64,000 bases of DNA from Streptoverticillium olivoreticuli subsp. olivoreticuli (GTDB lineage: Bacteria; Actinomycetota; Actinomycetes; Streptomycetales; Streptomycetaceae): contig NZ_CP031455.1 in assembly GCF_003391135.1 (NCBI RefSeq), positions 1,860,001 through 1,924,000 on the forward strand. The letters run 5' to 3'. Positions 55,991 through 63,828 of the stretch are shown in pieces; the first letter of the stretch is position 1; each line of letters begins with the position of its first letter. The notes below the pieces were generated by a model, which did no database searches, was not told the origin of the DNA, and saw only the letters and a program-made list of their open reading frames with translations. Made by a program: the position numbers and the translations under genes.

Positions 55991-55995
55991 ATAAT
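55990..55995 (+). promoter_or_regulatory. Consensus -10 box of the FUSC exporter gene
   Basis: TATAAT is a perfect -10 hexamer, rare in this GC-rich DNA. It places the transcript start near 56002, about 50 bases before the exporter start codon. The adjacent ARE-like site would block polymerase. Confidence 0.6.
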
Positions 55996-56053
55996 CGGCC
56001 GTTGAACCGCCCGGCGCCGTCCCTGGACGCTATCGCGTACGGGAACCGGCCCG

Positions 56054-57355
56054 GTGACGGGCGACCGCCCGAGTGGCGCGACGGCCGATGGGGTGTCCGG
56101 GGTGGTGGTGAGGGGGAAGGGGCACAGGGTGCCCGCGCTCTCCGACCCTCTGACGACACTGGTGCGGCGCGGCCGGGAACCGGCGGTCGTGCAGACGGTG
56201 CGCTCCACGCTGGCCGCGGTGATCTCCTATGTCGTGGCCCTGTGGCTCAGCCGGGAACCGGCGCCGCTGACCGCGCCGCTGACCGCGCTGCTGGTGGTGC
56301 AGGTGACGCTGTACGCCACGCTGACCACCGGCATCCGCAGGGTGAACTCGGTGGTGGCGGGCGTGCTCATCGCCATCGGCTTCAGCGTGCTCGTGGGGCT
56401 GACGTGGTGGAGCCTCGGGCTGATCATCCTGGCGTCGCTGGTCATCGGCCGGTTCGTGCGGGTGGGGGAGTTCGTTCCCGAGGTGGCGATCAGCGCGATG
56501 CTCGTGCTCGGCGTCACCCGGGTCGCGGAGACCTCCTGGGACCGGGTGCTGGAGACACTCATCGGCGCGGTCGTGGGGATGCTGTTCAACGTCCTGTTCG
56601 TGCCGCCGGTGTGGGTGCAGCCGGCCGGGGAGGCCATCGAGGACCTGGCGGGCCGGATGCGCCGGCTGCTCCAGGACATCGGCGGCGAGATCAGCGGTCA
56701 CACCTCCGTCGCCCAGGCGGCGGCCCGGCTGCACGAGGCACGGAAGCTGGACCACGACATCGTCGAGGTCGACGCCGCCCTGCGGCAGGCGGAGGACAGC
56801 CTGCGGCTCAACCCCCGTGTACGGGAGGGCCTGCTGTTCCGGGTGGTGCTGCGGACGGGGCTGGACGCGCTGGAGATCTCGGCGGTGGTGCTGCGGGTCA
56901 CCGCCAGGACGCTGACCGACCTGGCCAAGGAGCGCACCGACGAGCCGCTGTTCCCACAGGACGTGGCGGCGGCGCTGGAGGAGGTCTTCGACCGGCTCGC
57001 GCGGGCGGTGGAGAGCTTCGCGGTGGTCATCACCACCCAGGTGACGGCGAACGCGCAGGACGCGGAGGCCCGGCTTGGCCAGGCGCTGACCGCCGGGCGC
57101 GCCGCCCGCGACCGGGCGGCCGACCTGCTGCTCGACAAGGTCCTGGAGCATCCGCGCCAGTGGCAGCTGCACGGAGCGCTGCTGACCGAGGTCGACCGGA
57201 TCCTGGACGAGCTGGACGTGGAGAAGCGGTCGCAGCGCCTGGTGGAGGAGCTCGACCGCCGTTCGCAGGAGCAGCGCGAACGCCATCCGGTGCTGGAAAG
57301 CCTCAAGCGCCGCCTGCGCAGCAGCCGTTCCGGCCGCCGCAGCACCCTGGGCTGA
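56054..57355 (+). CDS. FUSC/aromatic-acid-exporter family membrane protein
   Basis: The ATG at 56054 gives 433 residues; the protein could also begin at the later GTG in the same frame (VRGKGHRVPAL). Membrane segments lie at about residues 50-66, 75-95, 100-120, 122-140 and 145-185 (for example VIGRFVRVGEFVPEVAISAMLVLGV). The second half is a long cytoplasmic helical domain (190-430) with heptad patterns. This is the fusaric-acid-resistance/aromatic acid exporter (ArAE) half-type family, which exports organic acids or aromatic compounds. Divergent placement from the ScbR-like regulator suggests it exports a product or signal under butyrolactone control. The substrate is unknown. Confidence 0.88.
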   Translation: MTGDRPSGATADGVSGVVVRGKGHRVPALSDPLTTLVRRGREPAVVQTVRSTLAAVISYVVALWLSREPAPLTAPLTALLVVQVTLYATLTTGIRRVNSVVAGVLIAIGFSVLVGLTWWSLGLIILASLVIGRFVRVGEFVPEVAISAMLVLGVTRVAETSWDRVLETLIGAVVGMLFNVLFVPPVWVQPAGEAIEDLAGRMRRLLQDIGGEISGHTSVAQAAARLHEARKLDHDIVEVDAALRQAEDSLRLNPRVREGLLFRVVLRTGLDALEISAVVLRVTARTLTDLAKERTDEPLFPQDVAAALEEVFDRLARAVESFAVVITTQVTANAQDAEARLGQALTAGRAARDRAADLLLDKVLEHPRQWQLHGALLTEVDRILDELDVEKRSQRLVEELDRRSQEQRERHPVLESLKRRLRSSRSGRRSTLG

Positions 57356-57665
57356 GCCGCCGCCGGGCGCGGCGCGGGGAATACGGGCGACATTGCGCGA
57401 AGTTGGCGTGACCATACGGACCGTAACGGTCAACTATGGCCCAGGACCTGGCAGGAGGCGTCGTGACGATCTACGATCGCACCGGCCGTGGCACAAGCGC
57501 GAAGGGGCTCGTGATGCTGCCAGTGACTGTCCGGGGGAAGAGGCAGCGAGGGAGCCGCACCGTGCGCACGCCCGGCCGCCGTTCTCTCGCGGTGGCACCG
57601 TGACGCGCCGCGGCTACCGGGTTCTGTGTCCCCCCGTCCCGACCCTTCCTGGAGAGCCGACCGAG
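57356..57665. other. Region between FUSC and ImmA/IrrE genes
   Basis: About 310 bases. An open frame continues upstream from the peptidase start, with an in-frame GTG at 57600 (VTRRGYRVL), but that extension has low complexity and no match. The segment probably holds the promoter of the peptidase-membrane protein pair. I see no RNA gene or strong hairpin. Confidence 0.5.
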
Positions 57666-58199
57666 ATGCACTGGAGGCGTCTGCGCCGTCGATGTCAGCA
57701 GGTCATCGGCGGCATTCCGATCCCCGACCCGTTCTCCGCCCAGGAGCTGTGCGCCCGGCTGGCGGTCGAGCGCGACCGGCCGCTGCGGCTGCTCGCGCTG
57801 CCCACCCCGACGGTTCCCGGCACTCCGTCAGGACTGCTGCTGGCGGTGGACACGGAGGACTTCATCCTCTACGACGCGCAGACCAGTCCCCTGCACCAGG
57901 AGCACATCATCGTGCACGAGATCGGGCACCTGGTCTGCAACCACCGCTCGGCGGTGGACGACCGGGAGCTCCACCGCCACCTCGACATCGGCGACCCGCG
58001 GTCCGTCCGGCAGGTGCTGGCCCGCATCCGCTACGGCGACGAACAGGAGCAGGAGGCGGAGATGATCGCCACCCTGATCCTGGAGGCCGCCGGCCGGGTC
58101 CCCGCGCCGACGCTGCTGTCGGGGATGCTGGGCGGGCTGGAATCGGCCATGGGGCTGCGGACGGGTCATCGTACGGGGGCGTCGTGTTCCGCTGGTTAG
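57666..58199 (+). CDS. ImmA/IrrE-type metallo-endopeptidase
   Basis: The ATG at 57666 (MHWRRLRRRCQQVIGGIPIP) gives 177 residues; GTG starts upstream are possible. The zinc motif HEIGH (84-88) is preceded by the strand EHIIVH and followed by a probable third ligand Glu in EQEQEAEMIATLIL. ImmA of ICEBs1 and IrrE/DdrO-protease of Deinococcus use this fold to cleave XRE-type repressors. Here the usual upstream XRE gene is absent, and the 3' end overlaps a membrane-protein gene of the MAB_1171c type. In other streptomycetes this pair occurs next to an XRE regulator. The substrate repressor is not in the window. Confidence 0.88.
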   Translation: MHWRRLRRRCQQVIGGIPIPDPFSAQELCARLAVERDRPLRLLALPTPTVPGTPSGLLLAVDTEDFILYDAQTSPLHQEHIIVHEIGHLVCNHRSAVDDRELHRHLDIGDPRSVRQVLARIRYGDEQEQEAEMIATLILEAAGRVPAPTLLSGMLGGLESAMGLRTGHRTGASCSAG

Positions 58200-59341
58200 A
58201 CCAGCCGTGGGTGGAGAACGGCGGCATCGTCGCGCTGTGGGCGGTGGCGGTCGTCCGGGCTCCGCAGGGCATCCGGCACCGTGAGCAGCGGCCGTTGTGG
58301 TTCGCGATCGTGATGATCGCGCTGGCGATGTCGATGCATCTGGACCCGGTCACCGCCGTGCTGTCGCGGCTGATCGCGGACGCGCACTGGATCGACCTGT
58401 CCACGCATCTGTTCAGCATCGTCGACGCGGCCGCGGTGCTGTGGTTCATCTTCGGCGCGGCGAGCAGACAGCGCCGTACGGCACCGGTGTTCGGCGCGGC
58501 GCTCGCGGTGATGGTGACGCTGGTGCTGCTGGACCTCGGCGGGCCGGCGCACGCCCGCAACCAGATCGCCCCGTCGCGGGACATCGCGAGCGTGCCGGAC
58601 GCCTACTGGTGGGTGTTCTTCGCCTTCCACCTGACCGCCGACACCACGTGCGGCATCGTGTGCTGGAGCTACGGCCGCAGACCGGGCACGCCACGGCTGC
58701 TGCGCCTCGGGCTGCGGCTGTTCGGCACGGGCATCCTGCTGGCGTCCCTGCTGTGGGTGCTGAAGCTGTTCTACCTGCAGACGCGTTCCACGGCCTTCGC
58801 CCCGCTGTTCTCGCCGGTGACCGGCGTGGAGGCGGCGTTCATGGCGGTCGGGGCGGCGCTGCCCGTACTGGCCCGGACCCGGGACCACCTGCGGGACCGC
58901 AGGTCGTACCGCGGGCTGGACCGGCTGTGGCAGGACCTGACGTCGACCACGCCGGACGTGGTGCTGCGGCCGGGCAACCGGCTGGGCGCGGCGGCGGTGC
59001 CGCTCCAGCTGCTGCTCTACCGCAGGGTCATCGAGATCAGGGACGCGATGATCGTGCTGCGGAACTACGTGCCGCCCTCGACCCTCGGCGTCGTCCGTAC
59101 ACACGTCGCGGGCCAGGGCGTGCCCGAGCCCCTGGTCGACGCGCACGTGACGGCGTGCTGGCTGGCCGCGGCCCTGCACGCCAAGCGCTCCGGGCTGGAC
59201 CCGCAGGCGCAGACGGCCAATCTGGCGGGCCCCGGGGCACAGGATCTCGCGGAGGAGATCGGCAGCCTGCTCGAGGTCGCGTCGGCGTACCGGTCACCGG
59301 CCGTGCACGCCTACCGGGCCTCACTGGGCGGCCCGGCCTGA
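58184..59341 (+). CDS. MAB_1171c-type multi-pass membrane protein
   Basis: The GTG at 58184 (VFRWLDQPWVENGGIVALWA) overlaps the peptidase end by 16 bases and gives 385 residues. Six or seven membrane segments lie at ~12-30, 40-58, 80-100, 105-125, 145-165, 180-200 and 220-240 (for example PLWFAIVMIALAMSMHLDPV). A long cytoplasmic C-terminal half (~250-385) follows with RRVIEIRDAMIVLRNYVPP. This is the MAB_1171c/DUF6545-type group annotated as a putative transporter in actinobacteria, commonly paired with ImmA/IrrE peptidases and XRE regulators. It might carry the signal that activates the peptidase. That is inference from the overlapping pair. Confidence 0.82.
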   Translation: MFRWLDQPWVENGGIVALWAVAVVRAPQGIRHREQRPLWFAIVMIALAMSMHLDPVTAVLSRLIADAHWIDLSTHLFSIVDAAAVLWFIFGAASRQRRTAPVFGAALAVMVTLVLLDLGGPAHARNQIAPSRDIASVPDAYWWVFFAFHLTADTTCGIVCWSYGRRPGTPRLLRLGLRLFGTGILLASLLWVLKLFYLQTRSTAFAPLFSPVTGVEAAFMAVGAALPVLARTRDHLRDRRSYRGLDRLWQDLTSTTPDVVLRPGNRLGAAAVPLQLLLYRRVIEIRDAMIVLRNYVPPSTLGVVRTHVAGQGVPEPLVDAHVTACWLAAALHAKRSGLDPQAQTANLAGPGAQDLAEEIGSLLEVASAYRSPAVHAYRASLGGPA

Positions 59342-59362
59342 TCCGGTTCCCGCCCCGTCCCT

Positions 59363-59390
59363 CTCTCCGTCTCTCCGTCTCTCCGTCTCT
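59363..59390. repeat. CTCTCCGT microsatellite in the leader of the thiamine-binding-family gene
   Basis: CTCTCCGT is repeated three times exactly (59363, 59371, 59379) and followed by CTCT, then CGACAAAGGAAAAGCACT and the GTG start. The tract is pure pyrimidine on the plus strand apart from the G. Its position just before the ribosome site means copy-number changes could alter expression. Confidence 0.8.
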
Positions 59391-59408
59391 CGACAAAGGA
59401 AAAGCACT

Positions 59409-59717
59409 GTGCTCATCTCTTTCACGCTGACGCCGCTGGGCGTCGGGGAGTCCTTCCCGGAACACATCGCGGACGCGGTGAAGATCATTCGCGAGTCGGG
59501 GCTGCCGACCCGCTCCAATGCGATGTCCACGATGATCGAGGGCGAGTGGGACGAGGTGATGGACGTCGTCAAGCGCGCCACCGAGGCCGTCGCCGCCAGG
59601 GCGCCGCGGGTCCAGCTCGTCCTCCAGGCCGATCTGTGGCCGGGGATGGAGCGCCCGCTCGACGGCAAGGTCGAGCTCATGGAGCGGCACGTGCCGGACG
59701 GCTACGCCGCGGGGTGA
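59409..59717 (+). CDS. MTH1187/YkoF-family thiamine-binding protein
   Basis: The GTG at 59409 after AAAGGAAAAG gives 102 residues. It starts VLISFTLTPLGVGESFPEHIADAV, and its KIIRESGLPTRSNAMSTMIEGEWDEVMDVVKRATEAV pattern, followed by RVQLVLQADLWPGM, matches the MTH1187/DUF77 fold, a ferredoxin-like sandwich that binds thiamine or related pyrimidines. It is small and soluble with no signal peptide. A pyrimidine-rich tandem repeat sits in its leader. No thiamine biosynthesis gene or riboswitch is next to it. Its role here is unknown beyond probable ligand binding. Confidence 0.88.
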   Translation: MLISFTLTPLGVGESFPEHIADAVKIIRESGLPTRSNAMSTMIEGEWDEVMDVVKRATEAVAARAPRVQLVLQADLWPGMERPLDGKVELMERHVPDGYAAG

Positions 59718-59864
59718 CGTCCAGCGTGGCGGCGTTGGGCCATCCGTGTTGCGATGGAGGAAGTGGAGGGCCCTCCGGCCGGTCTGTTCACGGCCCGGGG
59801 CCCAAGGGGCCGCCGGACGCGGCCCGGCACACACCGTCGTCGTGCGCGCAAGTCAGGAGCGATC

Positions 59865-60308
59865 ATGGCTATGAGAAAGCAGCTCAAGGCCCGCGAGATC
59901 ATGTCCGCGGGCGTGCAGTGTGTCGACGAGCAGCAGTCGCTGGCCGACGCGGCGGAGATGATGCGCGACCTGGCGGTCGGCTGCCTGCCCATCTGCGGCT
60001 CCGACAACCGCCTCAAGGGCCTGATCACCGATCGGGACATCGTCGTCAAGTGTGTGGCGGAGGGCCATGACCCGGCAGGCATGAAGGCCGGTGAGCTGGG
60101 CTCGCAGCTGCACTGGATCGACGCCGAGGCGGACGCCACCGAGGCGCTGGAGACCATGGAACGGCACCAGATCAAGCGTCTCCCGGTCATCGACGTCCGC
60201 AACGACCACCGCCTGGTCGGCATGATCACGGAGGCGAACCTCGCGAAGAACCTCAGCGACGAGCAGATCGCGGAGTTCGCGGCGAGGGTCTACGCGGCCG
60301 CCCACTGA
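59865..60308 (+). CDS. CBS-domain protein
   Basis: The ATG at 59865 follows AGGAGCGATC and gives 147 residues. Two CBS motifs form one Bateman module: KAREIMSAGVQCVDEQQSLADAAEMMRDLAVGCLPICGSDNRLKGLITDRDIVV (about 8-63) and the second with DATEALETMERHQIKRLPVIDVRNDHRLVGMITEANLA (about 88-127). The Asp in TDRDI and Gly in LKGLITDRD fit adenosyl-ligand binding. There is no membrane or catalytic domain, so it is probably an energy-sensing or regulatory subunit. In streptomycetes short CBS proteins are common stress proteins. It is monocistronic; an AT-rich stretch lies upstream. Confidence 0.9.
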   Translation: MAMRKQLKAREIMSAGVQCVDEQQSLADAAEMMRDLAVGCLPICGSDNRLKGLITDRDIVVKCVAEGHDPAGMKAGELGSQLHWIDAEADATEALETMERHQIKRLPVIDVRNDHRLVGMITEANLAKNLSDEQIAEFAARVYAAAH

Positions 60309-60573
60309 CCCGTCCCTGACGGGCTTTCGGCTGATCGGCCGACAGGGCGTCACCCCCGTACCGGACGGCCCATCAGCTGCCGAAAATGTGACTGGCATCC
60401 CGTCAAGGGGCCGTAAACACAGGTGGAATGGAGGGTGGGCGGGGTTTCTGACGGAGGGAAAGACGGTGCGGGAAGCGGCCGCGGGACACCCCCTTGGCCG
60501 CTGTCCGATTGCGGGGTCCCGGAGGCGGCCGCAAGGTGATCGTGAAGATCCCTCCGCTCCAAGGAGTACGTCA

Positions 60574-61203
60574 ATGCCCGCTCCTCGCACCACCGGCCTC
60601 GTCCTCGTCAGCGCAGCGTGCGGCACCGTCGCCCTCGTCATGACGACCACTCTGGCGACGCCCGCACCCGCGGCTCCCCCGCACATCACCAAGGCCGCGG
60701 TCACCGCGCCTGTCGTACCGGCGGCGCCCGCCGCACATACCGCATCCGCCGTTCCGGCACCCGACGCGCTGCGGCGGGCCGCCGCGGACGGCATGAAGGC
60801 CATCGACACCAACGTCGTCACGGCGGCGGCCAACACGGCCGCGCAGAGCTGTGACGCGGCGCAGCCGGCGCCCCAGAAGGACATCCGCAACTGTGCCGCC
60901 GTCAAGCAGCAACTGGCCGCGCTCACCACGGCACGGGCCGCGCTCCAGAAGCAGTCGACGGCCGCGGCACCCGACGTCAACGCCATCGCGGGGGCGACGA
61001 CCGAGGCCGTCGGGGCGACGGCGCAGCTCGCCAAGGACGACATCGGCATCGCCCCGGACACGCGCAACGTGAACGGGATGCACTTCGGCGGTGGCCTGCT
61101 GACCGTGGCGACCCGACTCGTCGGCGGCCTCGTCGGCGCCCTCAGCCCCTTGGCCAACGGCCTGTCGTTCCTGGTCAGAGGCCTCCTCGAAACCCTGCTC
61201 TGA
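60574..61203 (+). CDS. Secreted Ala-rich protein of unknown function
   Basis: The ATG at 60574 follows AAGGAG and gives 209 residues. A signal peptide occupies ~1-33 (GLVLVSAACGTVALVMTTTLATPAPAA). The mature part is low-complexity Ala/Thr/Pro at first, then helical with two cysteines (QSCDAAQP and RNCAAV) that may form a disulphide, and it ends in a hydrophobic Gly/Leu-rich stretch (VGGLVGALSPLANGLSFLVRGLL). I recognise no family. Similar exported proteins with a hydrophobic C-terminus occur in streptomycetes. A hairpin lies just after the stop. Confidence 0.7.
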   Translation: MPAPRTTGLVLVSAACGTVALVMTTTLATPAPAAPPHITKAAVTAPVVPAAPAAHTASAVPAPDALRRAAADGMKAIDTNVVTAAANTAAQSCDAAQPAPQKDIRNCAAVKQQLAALTTARAALQKQSTAAAPDVNAIAGATTEAVGATAQLAKDDIGIAPDTRNVNGMHFGGGLLTVATRLVGGLVGALSPLANGLSFLVRGLLETLL

Positions 61204-61219
61204 CCGCCGACCCGGAAGC

Positions 61220-61265
61220 GGCGGCCCCGTACGGCTGGACCCGACGGGACAGCGACGGGGCCGCC
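61220..61265. terminator. Hairpin between the secreted-protein and AIM24 genes
   Basis: GGCGGCCCCGT (61220-61230) and ACGGGGCCGCC (61255-61265) are exact inverted copies around a 24-base loop in the gap between two convergent genes. It can serve both. Confidence 0.7.
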
Positions 61266-61282
61266 CCGGCCCTCACACCCGG

Positions 61283-61960
61283 TCAGTGCCCGCCGGTGCG
61301 CTCCGGCTTGGCCTCGCTGGGCCGCACGATGACGTGCCCCTGCCCCTCCAGCTTCAGCTGGACCGCCTCGCCCGATCCCCCGCGCAGCATGGAGCCGAGG
61401 CTCTGCGAGCGGTGGAGGGAGGTGTGCAGGTCGTTGGTCCAGCCGACGACGGCGTCGGTGTCGACGAAGACCGGGGCGCCGGGGGCGACGGGGATGACGA
61501 TGGGGTTGCCCTCGCAGATGACGCCCAGCTTGCCGTGGCCGGTAAAGACGGAGTTGAAGATTCCGCCGCCGGTCATGCCCGCGCCCTTCACGACCTTGAT
61601 TTCGTAGGAGAGGGTGGGGTCAAAACAGAGGACGTTACGTCCGTTGATGGTGAGGCTCTGCCCCGGCGTGATGTCCGCGATGAAGCAGTTGGCGGCCTCG
61701 TGCGCGAACCACACGTCGCCCTGCCCCTTCACGGTCATCAGCGCGAGGCCCTCGCCGGTCATGGCGCGCTTGAGGAACTTCCCCACGCCCTGACCGAGCT
61801 TCTCGAACTGGAGGTTGCCGCGGAAGGCGACCATCGCTCCCTGGCGCGCGTAACACTCGCCCTGGACGACGTACTTGATCGACTTGGCGTTCTGGAGGGT
61901 CATGCCCGGCGCGGTGGCGGGCATGACCATGTTCTCGGCGGCGAAGAGGTCGCTGTGCAT
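61283..61960 (-). CDS. AIM24 family protein
   Basis: From the ATG at 61960 (MHSDLFAAENMVMPATAPGM) the product is 225 residues; in-frame starts upstream (61969, 61996) lack a good ribosome site. The AIM24 pattern is clear: NAKSIKYVVQGECYARQGAMVAFRGNLQFEKLG, FLKRAMTGEGLALMTVKGQGDVWFAHEAANCFIADITPGQSLTINGRNVLCFDPTLSYEIK, and SGEAVQLKLEGQGHVIVRP. It forms a jelly-roll beta fold. In yeast the mitochondrial protein affects cristae; in bacteria the function is unknown and some members act at membranes. It follows the IscX-like gene on the same strand after a terminator. Confidence 0.88.
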   Translation of the reverse strand: MHSDLFAAENMVMPATAPGMTLQNAKSIKYVVQGECYARQGAMVAFRGNLQFEKLGQGVGKFLKRAMTGEGLALMTVKGQGDVWFAHEAANCFIADITPGQSLTINGRNVLCFDPTLSYEIKVVKGAGMTGGGIFNSVFTGHGKLGVICEGNPIVIPVAPGAPVFVDTDAVVGWTNDLHTSLHRSQSLGSMLRGGSGEAVQLKLEGQGHVIVRPSEAKPERTGGH

Positions 61961-61993
61961 GAGGAGCATGATCCACGGCAGCCCGCCGATCGG

Positions 61994-62026
61994 CAAAAAG
62001 CGGCCCCACCAGGGAGGACGGGGCCG
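61994..62026 (-). terminator. Intrinsic terminator after the IscX gene
   Basis: On the minus strand GGCCCC and GGGGCC pair (CGGCCCC at 62001-62007 with GGGGCCG at 62020-62026), and the stem is followed directly by CTTTTTGCC. This is a true GC stem with a T-run, uncommon in this genome, ending the iscX transcript five bases after its stop. Confidence 0.8.
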
Positions 62027-62030
62027 GCGG

Positions 62031-62231
62031 TCAGCCCATGCCCATCCGGTCGAGCCAGGCCAGTTGGATGGATTCGAGGATGCGCATGTTCACCCGGGTG
62101 GGGTCGCCGCTGAAGCCGCTCAGCCCGGCGACCCGGTCCCGGAGGTCCAGGAAGTCGACCTTCAGGGGCTCCACGGCGGGGTGCTTCTCGGCGAGACCCG
62201 CGGCGATCCGATCGATGTCAGTCCACTGCAT
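62031..62231 (-). CDS. iscX: IscX family Fe-S assembly protein
   Basis: The ATG at 62231 gives 66 residues, starting MQWTDIDRIAAGLAEKHPAV. The pattern of E. coli IscX is visible: WTD near the N-terminus, a helix-strand pair with DFLDLRDRVAGLSGFSGDP, and the C-terminal NMRILESIQLAWLDRMG. IscX binds the cysteine desulphurase IscS and ferrous iron and adjusts Fe-S cluster synthesis. Here it stands alone: no isc or suf gene is in the window, and the next gene on its strand is AIM24. IscX is not typical of streptomycetes, so transfer or a repurposed role is possible. Confidence 0.8.
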   Translation of the reverse strand: MQWTDIDRIAAGLAEKHPAVEPLKVDFLDLRDRVAGLSGFSGDPTRVNMRILESIQLAWLDRMGMG

Positions 62232-62319
62232 GGGCCGAGTGTGTCCCACGCGGCCCGCTGGGTCCAGGCCACCACCCGCCGCTCTTCCCGCCCACCCGGC
62301 GCGGCGGAAGGCCGACGCC

Positions 62320-63603
62320 TCAGCGGGCGGCCGCGGGCGGCGCGCCCTGGAGGGTGCGCAGGTGCGTGCGGACGTGGTCGGCGGCGCCCGCGCCACCGGG
62401 CACCCGCTCCCACAGGGCGAGCAGTTCGGCGGCCAGGCCGGGCGCCTGCTCACCGCTGTGCTGCCAGCAGTAGTGCGCCCGCTTCACCGCGGCGACCGCC
62501 TCGGCGTCCCCGGCCCCGCCGCGCTCCAGCCGCGCGTGCGCGGCCGACATCCACAGCTCCGCCGCCCGGCCGTGATCACCCGCCAGCCGGGCCAGGTCGG
62601 CCCGCACTTCCGTCCAGAGCCCCGCTTCCGGGCTGTGCGGACCGTACTGACGCAGCGCCTGCTGCTCCCACGCCGCGGCCATCGCGGCCGCCTCGTTGTG
62701 CCGCCCGGCGCGGGCGGAGGCGAGGATCCCGGCCAGCAGGTCGTCCTGCACGGGCACCGCAGGGGCGGGGGCGGGCACGGCGTCGGCGGGCGCGGCCGGT
62801 GAGGGCTCGGCCCGGGGCGCCGGCACGGCGTCGCGCACCGGCGCCGCCGCGGGTACGGGATCGGGGTGGGACGAACGGGCCCGGTGGGCGGCGTTGTTCA
62901 GGACCGGTCCCGGCGCGCCGTAGGCCAGAGGCAGCACTTGGCCGGCCGGCCCCGGCTCGGCGAGCGCCCATTGGTGCACCGCCGCCACGTCCACGGCGGG
63001 CCCCGCGCCCGGACTGCCCGCGCGCAGCGCGCCGAGGAAGCCTCGGGTGTACGGTCCCGCCTCCTGCGCGGGTGCGGGCGGAGCGGGGGTGACGGCACCG
63101 AACAGCGCGATGCCTTCGGACAGTTGCCCGCTCTCCGCGGCGGACACGACCTTCGGCCAGGTGGCCGCGTCGGCCTCGACATCGGCGACCAGCAGCGCCG
63201 GACCCGCGTGCGCGCCGAGTGTGCGCGTCAGCCATGACCACGGCAGTCCCGTATAGCGGACGTTCCCGGGGGTGCTGCCCGACAGGGCGAGGTGCACTTC
63301 ACCGCCGCCACGGCGCGAGGAGGACGCCATCAGGCGCCCGGTCACCCACACCAGCAGCGGGCCGGGGCCCGCGGCGGCGTGCTGGAGATAGGCGAGCACG
63401 CTCTGCTGTCCGGCCGCGCCGGGGAGTTGGACGACGTCGACCGCGTCCGCCGCCACCAGCCCCCGTGGATCCGCCCCCACCACTGCGTGCAATGTCGGAT
63501 TCGGCACCGCACCACGACGCCGGTCAGGCGTGCCGTCCAGCAACAGCACACAACCCCGACTCGGGTGATTCACAGCCCACATCCCTCCGGCCTGCCAGTG
63601 CAT
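62320..63603 (-). CDS. Protein with inactive caspase-like domain and helical C-terminus
   Basis: The ATG at 63603 follows GGGGGAGC and gives 427 residues. The first ~230 residues follow the caspase-like fold strand by strand: LLLDGT, LLVWVTGRLM (83-92) where an active enzyme would have AGHG, EVHLALSGSTP, LPWSWLTRTLG, ALLVADVEAD (136-145) where the nucleophile Cys would be, and GIALFGAVTPAPPAPAQEAG followed by YTRGFLGALRAG. Both catalytic positions are replaced (His by Arg90, Cys by Val142 or Glu143). A disordered Pro/Ala linker and a TPR-like helical region (~310-425) complete it. It may be a pseudoprotease scaffold. The fold call rests on pattern only. Confidence 0.6.
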   Translation of the reverse strand: MHWQAGGMWAVNHPSRGCVLLLDGTPDRRRGAVPNPTLHAVVGADPRGLVAADAVDVVQLPGAAGQQSVLAYLQHAAAGPGPLLVWVTGRLMASSSRRGGGEVHLALSGSTPGNVRYTGLPWSWLTRTLGAHAGPALLVADVEADAATWPKVVSAAESGQLSEGIALFGAVTPAPPAPAQEAGPYTRGFLGALRAGSPGAGPAVDVAAVHQWALAEPGPAGQVLPLAYGAPGPVLNNAAHRARSSHPDPVPAAAPVRDAVPAPRAEPSPAAPADAVPAPAPAVPVQDDLLAGILASARAGRHNEAAAMAAAWEQQALRQYGPHSPEAGLWTEVRADLARLAGDHGRAAELWMSAAHARLERGGAGDAEAVAAVKRAHYCWQHSGEQAPGLAAELLALWERVPGGAGAADHVRTHLRTLQGAPPAAAR

Positions 63604-63787
63604 CGACCGCGCTCCCCCAGCCGCACCCCCGCCACCCCGGGCGGCACGGGGAGGCAACAGCAACTGTAGAGGCCATGGCCCCCGTCGGGGGCGGGATGCC
63701 CCACGGCCACCGCGCCCGGGACGCGCCCAAATCCGGCCCCTGCTACCGGAATCGGTGCGATCCGGGCGCGACGGCCGCAGCCAGGAG

Positions 63788-63814
63788 GGGCGGCGGCGCC
63801 GCGCGCCGCCGCCC
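63788..63814 (-). terminator. 12-bp perfect hairpin after the SH3 gene
   Basis: GGGCGGCGGCGC (63788-63799) and GCGCCGCCGCCC (63803-63814) pair exactly around CGC, about 15 bases after the stop of the partial SH3 gene on the minus strand. It is the probable terminator of that gene. Confidence 0.7.
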
Positions 63815-63828
63815 CCGCCCGAACCGCG

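Noticed and set aside
55260..57355. Complete gamma-butyrolactone signalling locus
   Set aside because: No afsA/scbA-type synthase or reductase lies beside the receptor, so only a receptor-exporter pair can be supported.
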